From an uncultured Eubacterium sp. (GTDB lineage Bacteria > Bacillota > Clostridia > Lachnospirales > Lachnospiraceae): a DNA stretch of 35,070 nucleotides. The position numbers were made by a program, and so were the translations under genes. Each line of letters begins with the position of its first letter. Positions within the stretch are counted from its first letter, which is position 1. Location: the NCBI GenBank assembly GCA_900552795.1, contig USBB01000029.1:1-35070 (forward strand). The letters run 5' to 3'. The notes beneath the pieces were generated by a model that saw only the letters and a list, made by a program, of their open reading frames with translations, searched no databases and was not told the DNA's origin. This document shows, in pieces, positions 7,763 through 16,863 of the stretch.

Positions 7763-7794
7763 CACATTTCTTGCACTTTTACAAATAATAAACA

Positions 7795-8385
7795 CTAAAT
7801 TTCTATAATATACCTGTCATAACCATTGACTATCATAGTATCTTTATATTTTGACTCTCTTACAAAATTAGATTGATAATTCTTATGAATATGACCGTGC
7901 ACAAAATACTTTGGCTTATATGTGTCAAGCACATCAATAAACGCCTCAAAGCCTTTATGTACATGATCATCACCCTCATTTAAACCTGCTGCCGGAGCAT
8001 GTGTGACAAAAATATCAATTCCTTTGTTAATCTTAAGAGGCAGCCACATTTTCCTCAGCCGCCTTTTCATCTGATTCTGTGTATACTGATTTTTACCGCC
8101 ATTATATCTTAAGCTGCCGCCAAGTCCCATTATCCTTATACCGTTGTAAACGTATATCTTATCTTCTATACTTATACACCCGTCAGGAGGCATATTATCA
8201 TAACAGTCATCATGATTGCCATGTACATATAATACAGGCGCTTTAGTAAATGAAGCAAGAAAAGACAGATACTGCGGTTTTAAATCTCCGCATGATAAAA
8301 TTAAATCAATCCCGTCAAGTTTGCTTTTTTCAAAATAATCCCACAGATACTTTGATTCTATATCTGCTAACAATAGTATTTTCAT
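7795..8385 (-). CDS. Metallophosphoesterase (calcineurin-like)
   Basis: This 196-residue protein has the motif series of the calcineurin-like superfamily, which hydrolyses phosphoester bonds with two metal ions: DIE (residues 8-10), CGD (32-34), GNHDD (56-60), VTHAP (127-131) and HGHIH (163-167). The first motif is normally DxH; here the His is replaced by Glu10, which changes one metal ligand. The substrate cannot be told from sequence; the size resembles YfcE-type phosphodiesterases and Icc-like proteins. It begins 27 bases after the ParB/BMP fusion gene, has AAGGAC as ribosome binding site, and is the last gene before the asd promoter. Confidence 0.85.
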   Translation of the reverse strand: MKILLLADIESKYLWDYFEKSKLDGIDLILSCGDLKPQYLSFLASFTKAPVLYVHGNHDDCYDNMPPDGCISIEDKIYVYNGIRIMGLGGSLRYNGGKNQYTQNQMKRRLRKMWLPLKINKGIDIFVTHAPAAGLNEGDDHVHKGFEAFIDVLDTYKPKYFVHGHIHKNYQSNFVRESKYKDTMIVNGYDRYIIEI

Positions 8386-8412
8386 AACTTACCAGTCCTT
8401 ATTCAGAATTCA

Positions 8413-10344
8413 TCAATTTGTCTTTTCCTGAGCAATTCCCTGTGTCATTACTATAGCCTTTGCGCTATCGTCAAGCTCATCAACTTTAGGTATACTTCCA
8501 ACCACATTATCAAGAAGCCAATCCATTGTAACTATATCTTCCGGTGTAAGTTCATTCCCCTCATCATTTCTTAACTTACCATTCTGGTCATAAAGCTTCC
8601 CTGTAAATGGTTCAAACTTTCCTTCACATATCAATGATTTTAATGTTTCTATAAGCCTTAATGTTTCTGCCGGAAGTTTTGTTGAACATATAATATCAAC
8701 AGCCTTTGATGACATTCCCCACCAGTAATTAAGTGCTTTTGCAGTATCTGAATTTTCATCATATTTCCATGAGCCGCTCATAATGCTCTGTATAAGCTTC
8801 TCATAAAAAACACCCCAATGCCATACAGGCATAGCCAGATTCTGCGTGTTATTTTCATCTTCCACATACAGACCGAATCTTCTTAAAGAACACCTCGGTG
8901 TTATCATATCCTGATCTGAAATATATTTTATATTTTCTTTCTTAAATTCAGCCATAGGATCAGAATTTTTCCTGCTAGACCATTCAAGATATATTTTTGC
9001 TCTCGGATTTACAAGCTTTGCTCCAAGCGCAAATGAATTAATATTTGAAATTGTTCCATAAACCGGATACTGCGCAACATACCCGATTTTATTTTCATCA
9101 GCAAGTGCGCCGGCCAAAACACCTGTCAAGAATTTAGCTTCATACATTCTTGCGTAATACGTTCTGATATATTTATGCGATGCATTAAGTGAGCAATTAA
9201 GAATTTTAACCTGAGGATGTGCAATCGCCATTTTTACGCTTGCCATAATCATAGCCGGAGAAGTTACAAAAACAATATCCGCACCATTATGCACCATATC
9301 ACTTATTGCTTTCTCATCATCAATATTCGGCCTTACATTGGATATACTCATTGTCTCTATCTGTTTTCCGAATGTGTCATCAATATACTGTCTGCCGAGT
9401 TCGTGCGCATAACACCACTGTGAATCTTCCGGTGTATTCTCATATATAAATCCTATTTTCAGTCTTTTAACAGATGGTCCCGGTATCGGCAAAAGATAAT
9501 TAAGAATATTTTTCTTAGGCCCTGTTGATGACGGATCCATACGCAAATCCACTGCACTGTCTTCTGAGAGCAATTCAAATTCATCCCAGGTTTTTGCCAC
9601 ATTTTTAGCCATCTGTGAAGGAGCCATTTTTTTAACAGAATCATATCCGTGAATATGGATAAATCTAAGATATGCATCTCCTACAGGATAATCAAACTTT
9701 TCACCGCCTCTCTGGTCAAAAGCATTTCTAAAATTTAAAAAGCTTGATACGAAATCCTGTAATTCCTCTTCAGGCATTTTCTTGTCCTTTTCAATACCAA
9801 CCAGTTCCATAAGTGACGGAAAGCTTCCTACTTTACTGAAATAAATATCATTTAACCTTGTGCATTTATAGAAATCCATAAACTCATAATAAATCTTTAC
9901 TTCATCAGTATTTGCTGCTTTAGGCACTTTTCTTATTACTTCAGCGTTTACCGTAACTGCTTTAAAATACTTAAGCACGCTCACACGTTTATTTCCCTCA
10001 AGCACATAAAATTTATTCATGTACTCATAAACCTTTATAGGGTCTCTTATTCCCTCATTAACCTGACTGTCACTTAAGCTTGCCCATTTTGCAGAAAATT
10101 CCGTTCCCCATTCAAGTATAGGCATAAAATTTCCTGCAAAAGCGTTGGTTCTTGCCGCATTACATGTACCGACCACAAGTCTTAAAGGTATCTGATCTAT
10201 ACCAAGACTTACCTCAGAATCAATATCATCATCCGACACAATATTTTCTAAGACAGGTAAATACGGATATGATCCTCTGTTTACACTTGCATTATATTCC
10301 CTTTTTCCTATCTTTAACGCACTCATATAATCCTGTACTGACAT
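8413..10344 (-). CDS. ParB-like/BMP-family ligand-binding fusion protein, probably cytoplasmic
   Basis: This 643-residue protein has two recognisable parts. Residues about 50-140 resemble a ParB/Srx-like nuclease-fold domain (GIRDPIKVYEYMNKFYVLEG then NKRVSVLKYF). Residues about 293-585 resemble the BMP/PnrA/Med family, which as a lipoprotein binds purine nucleosides for ABC uptake (LKIGFIYENTPEDSQW, NGADIVFVTSPAM, EAKFLTGVLAGALADENKIG, NSFALGAK). A middle helical region (about 150-280) is unassigned. No signal peptide or lipobox is visible, and no ABC transporter gene is near, so a soluble sensor is more likely than a transport protein. Annotation pipelines often call it a BMP family ABC substrate-binding protein. 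It follows the aldo/keto reductase by 49 bases and has GAGGTGAG upstream of ATG. Confidence 0.75.
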   Translation of the reverse strand: MSVQDYMSALKIGKREYNASVNRGSYPYLPVLENIVSDDDIDSEVSLGIDQIPLRLVVGTCNAARTNAFAGNFMPILEWGTEFSAKWASLSDSQVNEGIRDPIKVYEYMNKFYVLEGNKRVSVLKYFKAVTVNAEVIRKVPKAANTDEVKIYYEFMDFYKCTRLNDIYFSKVGSFPSLMELVGIEKDKKMPEEELQDFVSSFLNFRNAFDQRGGEKFDYPVGDAYLRFIHIHGYDSVKKMAPSQMAKNVAKTWDEFELLSEDSAVDLRMDPSSTGPKKNILNYLLPIPGPSVKRLKIGFIYENTPEDSQWCYAHELGRQYIDDTFGKQIETMSISNVRPNIDDEKAISDMVHNGADIVFVTSPAMIMASVKMAIAHPQVKILNCSLNASHKYIRTYYARMYEAKFLTGVLAGALADENKIGYVAQYPVYGTISNINSFALGAKLVNPRAKIYLEWSSRKNSDPMAEFKKENIKYISDQDMITPRCSLRRFGLYVEDENNTQNLAMPVWHWGVFYEKLIQSIMSGSWKYDENSDTAKALNYWWGMSSKAVDIICSTKLPAETLRLIETLKSLICEGKFEPFTGKLYDQNGKLRNDEGNELTPEDIVTMDWLLDNVVGSIPKVDELDDSAKAIVMTQGIAQEKTN

Positions 10345-10393
10345 ATTCTCACCTCTTCATTTCATATTTTATATTGTTTTAAACTTTTAGTCC

Positions 10394-11497
10394 CTATTTT
10401 TCGTATAAATCCACAAACTTTTCAAGATTTCCCCTTATATCTATATGCTGAGGGCATATTTTTTCACACTTTCCGCACTTTATACATTCTGAAGCCAGCC
10501 CATGTCCCATCTTGTAACGCTCATAATACATATTTGTCTTATTTCCCGTTACGCTGTAAAGGTTATAGAGTCCGAAATATGACGGAATATTAATATTTTT
10601 AGGACACTCCTCCATACAATATTTACAGCCTGTGCATGGTATGCTTATAGATCTGTCAAGCTCTGCTTTTATTTTAGCAATCGTATCACGCTCATGCTCA
10701 GTCAATGCAGAAAAATCTTTCATATAAGAAACATTGTCTTTCATCTGTGACATATTGCTCATTCCGCTTAAAACCATAAAAACATTTTCAAGAGAAGCCG
10801 CATATTTAATTGCGTAAGATGCAGCAGATCCTGTAGGATTGCTGTTATCAAATATCTCTTTAGCTGCCGGTGTAAGATTTGCCAAAGTTCCTCCCTTTAC
10901 CGGTTCCATAACTATAACAGGCTTATTGTGCGCGGCAGCAGTTTCGTAACAGAGGCCCGACTGAGTTACCTGACTGTCCCAGTCGAGATAATTTATCTGA
11001 AGCTGAACAAAATCAACTTCAGGATGCTCGGTTAAAATTTTATCCAAAAGCTTTGCATCATCATGAAAAGAAAAGCCTATTTTAACTGCGTTGCCTTTTC
11101 TTTTTTGTTCCTCAATAAACTCAAAGCCGCCGAATCTGCACGTATTTTCGTATCTGTCCTTACCCATATTGTGAAGAAGATAATAATCAAAATAATCAAC
11201 ACCGCATCTTCTTAACTGCTCTTCAAAAAACATCTGATAATCACTTTGCGATTTAACTCTCATAATAGGCATCTTGTCTGCAAGAACAAATTTATCTCTC
11301 GGATGCCTCTTTACCAGACATCTGTTTACGGCATCCTCTGACATTTCCTCGTGATACGGATATGCTGTATCAAAGTATGTAAATCCGTTATCCAGAAAAT
11401 AATCGACCATCTCCTCGGTCTGTTTATAATCTATACTCTTTGCATTATCTGAATCCAAAAGAGGAAGTCTCATTGTTCCAAAACCTAATTTTTTCAT
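10394..11497 (-). CDS. Aldo/keto reductase with C-terminal [4Fe-4S] ferredoxin domain
   Basis: This 367-residue protein joins an aldo/keto reductase barrel (about 1-285) to a ferredoxin-like tail. The start MKKLGFGTMRLPLL is family-typical, and the expected tetrad is Asp43, Tyr48, Lys75 and His109 (FDTAYPYH, ADKMP, LLHN). The tail carries CTGCKYCMEECP and, about 50 residues later, CIKCGKCEKICP, enough for two [4Fe-4S] clusters. Such proteins are common in anaerobes; the carbonyl substrate is unknown and the clusters suggest ferredoxin-linked electron transfer. It is the first gene of a run with the ParB/BMP fusion and the metallophosphoesterase. GGAGG precedes the ATG. Confidence 0.92.
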   Translation of the reverse strand: MKKLGFGTMRLPLLDSDNAKSIDYKQTEEMVDYFLDNGFTYFDTAYPYHEEMSEDAVNRCLVKRHPRDKFVLADKMPIMRVKSQSDYQMFFEEQLRRCGVDYFDYYLLHNMGKDRYENTCRFGGFEFIEEQKRKGNAVKIGFSFHDDAKLLDKILTEHPEVDFVQLQINYLDWDSQVTQSGLCYETAAAHNKPVIVMEPVKGGTLANLTPAAKEIFDNSNPTGSAASYAIKYAASLENVFMVLSGMSNMSQMKDNVSYMKDFSALTEHERDTIAKIKAELDRSISIPCTGCKYCMEECPKNINIPSYFGLYNLYSVTGNKTNMYYERYKMGHGLASECIKCGKCEKICPQHIDIRGNLEKFVDLYEK

Positions 11498-11541
11498 AAT
11501 TAATCCTCCAATCAGCTTAATATACTGTTTCTGCTATTTAA

Positions 11542-11570
11542 ATTTTAAGCTAACCAACAAAAATATGCAA
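11542..11570 (-). promoter_or_regulatory. Promoter of the aldo/keto reductase operon
   Basis: On the minus strand TTGCAT (11565-11570), a 17-base spacer and TAAAAT (11542-11547), giving a leader of about 38 bases. Confidence 0.65.
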
Positions 11571-11591
11571 CAAAAATGATTTTACACACTA

Positions 11592-11620
11592 TTGAAATAT
11601 TGGGATTATAATATTATAAT
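11592..11620 (+). promoter_or_regulatory. Promoter of the CmpB-like membrane protein gene
   Basis: TTGAAA (11592-11597), a 17-base spacer and a perfect TATAAT (11615-11620), about 69 bases of leader. It is divergent from the aldo/keto reductase promoter; nothing else is evident in the 198-base gap. Confidence 0.7.
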
Positions 11621-11695
11621 TTTAGGAAATAACTTTTTATATAATATGGAATTCACAATCGAACGATTTAATATTTAATCTAAGGAGTAATTTTA

Positions 11696-12424
11696 ATGCT
11701 GACAATTGAAAAATATTTTTTCTGGCTTATGATTTATAGCATAATAGGCTGGTTTTATGAATCTTTTATCACTTCTGTTGCAAAAAGAAAGTTTGTCAAC
11801 AGAGGATTTTTAAACGGTCCTTATTGTCCTATCTATGGGTGGGGATCAATTATTGTTATACTTGTACTCGGAAGAATAGAAAATGTCTTTATTTTGTTCT
11901 TTTTAGGTGCTTTTTTAACATGCAGCTTAGAATATGTTACTTCTTTTGTTATGGAAAAGCTTTTTCATGCAAGGTGGTGGGATTACTCAAAACGCAAATT
12001 TAATATAAACGGAAGAGTCTGTTTAATCGGAGCTGTCGTTTTCGGTGCATTTTCCGTAATTCTAATAAAATTAATTCATCCTGCTGTAATGAAATATACA
12101 GATTTAATTCCAATTCCGGTTTTTCACACAGCATGTGCTGCACTGCTTATCCTGTTTGTTGCTGACAACATTGTAACCTTCGGTGGTTTCTCCGGCTTTA
12201 ACAAAACTCTTAACGAAATTTCAAAGCTTTTTGAAAATGCCAAAGATAAGATTAAAGAAGAAGTCAATGAAGTTGTCATTGATGGTTTAAACAGACAGCA
12301 GCGCAGAATGATTAAGGCCTTTCCTAACCTTAAATCTTTAAAATATGAAAACGAATTAAGTGAAATCAGAAAAAATCTTGACAAAATTAAGGAGCTTCGC
12401 AAAAATAAGAGGAATCCTTCTTAA
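11696..12424 (+). CDS. CmpB-type membrane protein (putative ABC transporter permease family)
   Basis: This 242-residue protein has about five hydrophobic segments, near residues 5-23, 45-60, 62-84, 106-127 and 140-161, followed by a charged, probably cytoplasmic helical tail (165-242). The pattern IIGWFYESFITS, RGFLNGPYCPIYGWG and ARWWDYS matches the ABC_trans_CmpB family as I remember it; the 'ABC permease' label is weak and the true function is unknown. The gene stands alone: its promoter is divergent from the aldo/keto reductase, and its stop codon is one base from the stop of convergent dapL. TAAGGAG precedes the ATG. Confidence 0.8.
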   Translation: MLTIEKYFFWLMIYSIIGWFYESFITSVAKRKFVNRGFLNGPYCPIYGWGSIIVILVLGRIENVFILFFLGAFLTCSLEYVTSFVMEKLFHARWWDYSKRKFNINGRVCLIGAVVFGAFSVILIKLIHPAVMKYTDLIPIPVFHTACAALLILFVADNIVTFGGFSGFNKTLNEISKLFENAKDKIKEEVNEVVIDGLNRQQRRMIKAFPNLKSLKYENELSEIRKNLDKIKELRKNKRNPS

Positions 12425-12425
12425 T

Positions 12426-13613
12426 CTATTTTCTTGAAAGTAACTCAAGCAATCTCCTTGCAGCTTCTTTTGTGTCTTCCGGTGAACCAAAGGTGGAAAA
12501 ACGGAAATATCCTTCACCGCAGGCACCAAAGCCTTCACCGGGTGTGCCTACTACCTGTATCTGCTGCAAAAGATAATCAAAGAATTCCCAGCTTCCCATG
12601 TTATGAGGGCATTTCATCCAGATGTATGGTGCATTCTTTCCGCCGCAATACCAAATTCCAAGCTTATCCAATGCATCCATAAGGCATTTTGCATTCTGCT
12701 TATAAATCCTGATATTATCATGTATCTGCTTCTGCCCGGAATCCGTAAAAATTGCAGATGCGCCTTTTTGAATTATGTATGACACACCATTTGTCTTAGT
12801 TGTCCGGTTTCTTACCCACATTTTATTAAGAGACATCCCGTTACGTTCCAGTTGTTCAGGTATAATGGTATATCCGCACCGCGTACCTGTAAAACCCGCT
12901 GTTTTAGATAATGAACAGATCTCTATGGCGCACTTTTTTGCTCCATCAACCTCATAAATACTATGCGGAATATCATCATCCTCAATAAATGCTTCATATG
13001 CCGCATCGAAAAGTATTATTGCATCGCTGCTTTCTGCATAATCTACCCATGCCTTAAGTCTCTTATAATCAAACACAGCACCTGTCGGGTTATTTGGAGA
13101 ACATATATAAATAATATCTGCCTTTATACTGTAATCAGGCTCGGGCAAAAACCCGTTTTCTCTGCCTGCCGGCATATGAATAATATCATTTCCGGCAATA
13201 ATATTTGCATCTACATATGCAGGATATGCCGGTTCCATAATCAAAACAGTTTTATCTGCGCCAAACAAATCAAGAATATCTCCCAGCTCATCGCTGGCTC
13301 CGCTTGAAACGAATACTTCCCCGTCGGATATTTCCACGCCTCTTTTACTGTAATAATCCGCAATGGTTCCCCTTAATACAGGCTCGCCGCACTCAGGCAT
13401 ATAGCCGTGAAATGTATTCTTTTTTGCCTGATCATCGACAGCTTCATGAAGTGCCTGAATTACAGCATCACAAAGAGGTAATGAAACATCTCCTATCCCC
13501 ATTCGATAAAGATGACTGCCCGGATGTGTTTCCATATATGCTTTTGTTTTCTGCGCAATATTATAAAATAAGTAAGAATCCTTTAAATTTTTATAATTAG
13601 TATTTGGTATCAT
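12426..13613 (-). CDS. dapL: LL-diaminopimelate aminotransferase
   Basis: This 395-residue PLP enzyme transfers an amino group from glutamate to tetrahydrodipicolinate, giving LL-diaminopimelate in one step. Visible signatures are PGSHLYRMGIGDVSLPL (substrate loop), NTFHGYMPECG, SSGASDELGDIL, SPNNPTGAV, Asp203 and Tyr206 in FDAAYEAF, and the PLP lysine Lys237 in SLSKTAGFTGTRCG. Length is close to the family norm. Its start, with GAGG upstream, is 73 bases after the carB stop without a visible terminator, so it may be the last gene of the glnN operon, although no functional link to glutamine amide transfer is needed (it uses glutamate). With asd it implies the aminotransferase variant of lysine synthesis. 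Confidence 0.9.
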   Translation of the reverse strand: MIPNTNYKNLKDSYLFYNIAQKTKAYMETHPGSHLYRMGIGDVSLPLCDAVIQALHEAVDDQAKKNTFHGYMPECGEPVLRGTIADYYSKRGVEISDGEVFVSSGASDELGDILDLFGADKTVLIMEPAYPAYVDANIIAGNDIIHMPAGRENGFLPEPDYSIKADIIYICSPNNPTGAVFDYKRLKAWVDYAESSDAIILFDAAYEAFIEDDDIPHSIYEVDGAKKCAIEICSLSKTAGFTGTRCGYTIIPEQLERNGMSLNKMWVRNRTTKTNGVSYIIQKGASAIFTDSGQKQIHDNIRIYKQNAKCLMDALDKLGIWYCGGKNAPYIWMKCPHNMGSWEFFDYLLQQIQVVGTPGEGFGACGEGYFRFSTFGSPEDTKEAARRLLELLSRK

Positions 13614-13686
13614 TATTTACACCTCACATTTATATATGATATCAGCCATCCTTTTCATAATGACTGTTTAATTCGTTTCGGCTTCA

Positions 13687-16600
13687 TCATGTTATAATTG
13701 AAACTCCTATGGTTATCTCTTCCAAAACGTCAAGTAATACCCTGACTGTATCAAGCGATGTGAACATGGTTACATTATTTTCTATAGCTGTTCTTCTGAT
13801 TGCCAGACCATCCTCATAATGAATGCCTGATAAAACAGCACGAGTATTAATCACGTAACTTACATATCCTGAACGTATTGATTCAAGAATTTCATTACTA
13901 TTTTCACTAAGCTTCCTGCGTATACGTGTACGAATTCCATGTGCCTTTAAAAACTCGCCTGTTCCGACCGTAGCTTCAATATTAAAGCCCATGTCATAAA
14001 ATCTCTTTACTATTGACAGAGCTTCTTCTTTATCCTCATCTGCCAGAGTTACCAATACTGTTCCATAATTGTGCATTTTAACTCCGGAAGCAATCAATGC
14101 TTTGTACATAGCACGCGGCAGTTTCTCGTCATATCCTATTGCCTCACCTGTGGATTTCATTTCCGGTGATAAATAAGCATCCATACCATTTAATTTTGCA
14201 AAAGAAAACGCAGGCGCTTTCACATACCATTTCTTCTTCTCTTCCGGATAGGTAAAATCAATCCCCTGTTGCTTAAGTGTTTTTCCAAGAATTACTTTTG
14301 TTGCAATGTCTGCCAGAGGATATCCCGTAGCCTTTGATAAAAACGGCACAGTTCTTGAAGAACGTGGATTCACCTCGATAATATACACATTTTCTTCCTT
14401 ATCCACGATAAACTGTATATTAAACAACCCCTTAATGCCTATTCCTATTCCAAGCTTTTTTGCATACTCAAGTATAGTTTCTTTCACTTTATCTGAAATA
14501 CTGAAGCTCGGATATACACTTATAGAATCTCCGGAATGAACTCCTGTTCTTTCAACAAGCTCCATAATTCCCGGAACAAATACATCATTTCCATCACAAA
14601 CCGCATCAATTTCCACTTCCTTGCCGCATATATATTTATCTACAAGCACAGGTTTGTCTTCAGCAATTTCCACCGCAGTCTTTAAATAGTGACGCAGGTG
14701 CTCTTCTTTAGCTACAATCTGCATAGCCCTTCCGCCAAGAACAAAACTCGGACGCACAAGCACGGGATATCCTATTTTCTCTGCTGCTTTTACACCGTCT
14801 TCAATATTGGTAACCGCTTCTCCCTTAGGCTGAGGAATATCAAGCTTTAAAAGCAATTTTTCAAAAGCATCTCTGTTCTCTGCCTTTTCGATAGCTGCAC
14901 AGTCCGTACCTATAATCTTCACACCGCGCTCCTCCAGCGGTTTTGCAAGATTTATGGCAGTCTGTCCTCCTAATGATGCAATAACTCCATCCGGCTTTTC
15001 CAGTTCAACCACATTCATTACATCTTCCACGCAGAGCGGCTCAAAATAAAGCTTGTCAGAGGTCGTATAATCAGTAGATACAGTTTCCGGATTATTGTTT
15101 ATAATAATGGACTCAAATCCTGCCTCCTTTATTGTCTTAACAGCATGAACAGTAGAATAGTCAAATTCAACGCCCTGTCCGATTCGTATAGGTCCTGAAC
15201 CAAGCACAATAATTTTCTTTCTGCTTTCCGCAAAAGACTCATTCTCAGCTTCATAAGTCGAATAAAAATACGGAACATAACTGTCAAACTCCGATGCACA
15301 TGTATCAATCATTTTGTAAACCGGAAAAATACCAGAATCCTTGCGAAGTTTAAATATATCTTTTTCCTTTTTATCCCATAATTGTGCGATTTCTTTATCA
15401 GAAAAACCGGTTTTTTTAGCCTGATATAAAACTTCCATGTCACCGGCACACTGCTTCAATTTATTTTCCATATTGACAATCTTTTTCATTTTATCTATGA
15501 AAAATCTGTCAATTCCGGTCTGTGTGCAAATAACAGATGTTTCGCAGCCACGACGCAGCAACTCGGCAATAGCATAAATGCGATCATCCGTACCTATTTT
15601 TATATATTTTATCAAACTATCTGTTTTTTCTGAGTTGAATTTTTGCATGTACAAATGATTTACACCAATTTCCAAAGAACGTATGGCTTTCAGCAAACTT
15701 TCTTCAAATGTTCTGCCTACACCCATAACTTCTCCCGTGGCCTTCATCTGTGTCCCCAGCTTATGATTTGCATCAGTAAACTTATCAAACGGAAACCGAG
15801 GCATTTTTGTAACTACATAATCCAATGCCGGTTCAAATGACGCAGGAGTATTTACAAGCATGATTTCATCCAATGTCATTCCGACACTGATTTTTGCAGA
15901 CACTCTGGCAATCGGATATCCGCTTGCCTTTGATGCCAGCGCTGACGAGCGTGATACTCTCGGATTAACTTCAATAAGATAGTACTTAAAAGATTTTGGG
16001 TCCAATGCAAACTGCACATTACAGCCGCCTTCTATTTTAAGCGCACGAATAATTTTAAGCGCGCTGTCACGCAGCATCTGATATTCTTTATTCGTAAGTG
16101 TCTGTGACGGACATACTACTATTGAATCTCCTGTGTGTATCCCAACCGGATCAATATTTTCCATATTACATACTGTGATTGCCGTATCATTTGCATCTCT
16201 TATCACTTCATATTCAATTTCCTTAAAGCCTTTTATGCTTTTTTCAATAAGTACCTGATGAACAGGTGATATTGCTAAAGCATTTTTTATAAGCTCCATT
16301 AATTCATGCTCGTTATCTGCAAATCCGCCGCCCGTTCCTCCAAGAGTGAATGCAGGTCTTAATACTAACGGATAACCGATTTTATGTGCAGCTTCCAATG
16401 CCTCGTCTACAGTATTTGCAATAGCCGAAGGAAGAACCGGTTCTCCTAACTCTTCACAAAGCTCTTTAAACATTTCACGGTCTTCCGCACGTTCAATGCT
16501 GTCACTGCCTGTTCCAAGCAGCTCTACCTGACATTCCTTTAAGATTCCTTTTTTCTCAAGCTGCATCGCCAGATTAAGACCGGTCTGTCCGCCAATCCCC

Positions 16601-16863
16601 GGAACTATTGCATCGGGACGTTCATGGCGGACTATTTTAGCTGCATATTCCAATGTCAGCGGCTCCATATATACTTTATCTGCAATACTGGTATCTGTCA
16701 TAATCGTTGCCGGGTTGGAATTACATAAAATCACCTCATAACCTTCCTCTTTCAAAGCAAGACATGCCTGTGTACCTGCATAATCAAATTCTGCTGCCTG
16801 ACCGATTACAATAGGTCCCGAACCAACGACAAGTATTTTCTTTAAATCAATTCTTTTCGCCAT
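13687..16863 (-). CDS. carB: Carbamoyl-phosphate synthase large subunit
   Basis: This 1058-residue subunit uses ammonia from CarA, bicarbonate and two ATP to make carbamoyl phosphate for pyrimidines and arginine. Two homologous ATP-grasp halves are seen: the first begins KILVVGSGPIVIGQAAEFDYAG (residue 9 on), the second KIIVLGSGPIRIGQGVEFDYS (about residue 545 on). Each has its ATP-binding loop (PAFTLGGTGGGF, PSFVLGGRAMQI) and ligand site (IEVNPRVSRSSALASKA, IEVNPRSSRTVPFLSKA). The last 130 residues are the MGS-like allosteric domain. The start overlaps carA by 17 bases, indicating translational coupling in a purF-carA-carB run. Confidence 0.97.
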   Translation of the reverse strand: MAKRIDLKKILVVGSGPIVIGQAAEFDYAGTQACLALKEEGYEVILCNSNPATIMTDTSIADKVYMEPLTLEYAAKIVRHERPDAIVPGIGGQTGLNLAMQLEKKGILKECQVELLGTGSDSIERAEDREMFKELCEELGEPVLPSAIANTVDEALEAAHKIGYPLVLRPAFTLGGTGGGFADNEHELMELIKNALAISPVHQVLIEKSIKGFKEIEYEVIRDANDTAITVCNMENIDPVGIHTGDSIVVCPSQTLTNKEYQMLRDSALKIIRALKIEGGCNVQFALDPKSFKYYLIEVNPRVSRSSALASKASGYPIARVSAKISVGMTLDEIMLVNTPASFEPALDYVVTKMPRFPFDKFTDANHKLGTQMKATGEVMGVGRTFEESLLKAIRSLEIGVNHLYMQKFNSEKTDSLIKYIKIGTDDRIYAIAELLRRGCETSVICTQTGIDRFFIDKMKKIVNMENKLKQCAGDMEVLYQAKKTGFSDKEIAQLWDKKEKDIFKLRKDSGIFPVYKMIDTCASEFDSYVPYFYSTYEAENESFAESRKKIIVLGSGPIRIGQGVEFDYSTVHAVKTIKEAGFESIIINNNPETVSTDYTTSDKLYFEPLCVEDVMNVVELEKPDGVIASLGGQTAINLAKPLEERGVKIIGTDCAAIEKAENRDAFEKLLLKLDIPQPKGEAVTNIEDGVKAAEKIGYPVLVRPSFVLGGRAMQIVAKEEHLRHYLKTAVEIAEDKPVLVDKYICGKEVEIDAVCDGNDVFVPGIMELVERTGVHSGDSISVYPSFSISDKVKETILEYAKKLGIGIGIKGLFNIQFIVDKEENVYIIEVNPRSSRTVPFLSKATGYPLADIATKVILGKTLKQQGIDFTYPEEKKKWYVKAPAFSFAKLNGMDAYLSPEMKSTGEAIGYDEKLPRAMYKALIASGVKMHNYGTVLVTLADEDKEEALSIVKRFYDMGFNIEATVGTGEFLKAHGIRTRIRRKLSENSNEILESIRSGYVSYVINTRAVLSGIHYEDGLAIRRTAIENNVTMFTSLDTVRVLLDVLEEITIGVSIIT

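Noticed and set aside
7650..7794. Lysine riboswitch upstream of asd
   Set aside because: The predicted leader is about 77 bases, far shorter than an L-box, and only one simple stem-loop is present.
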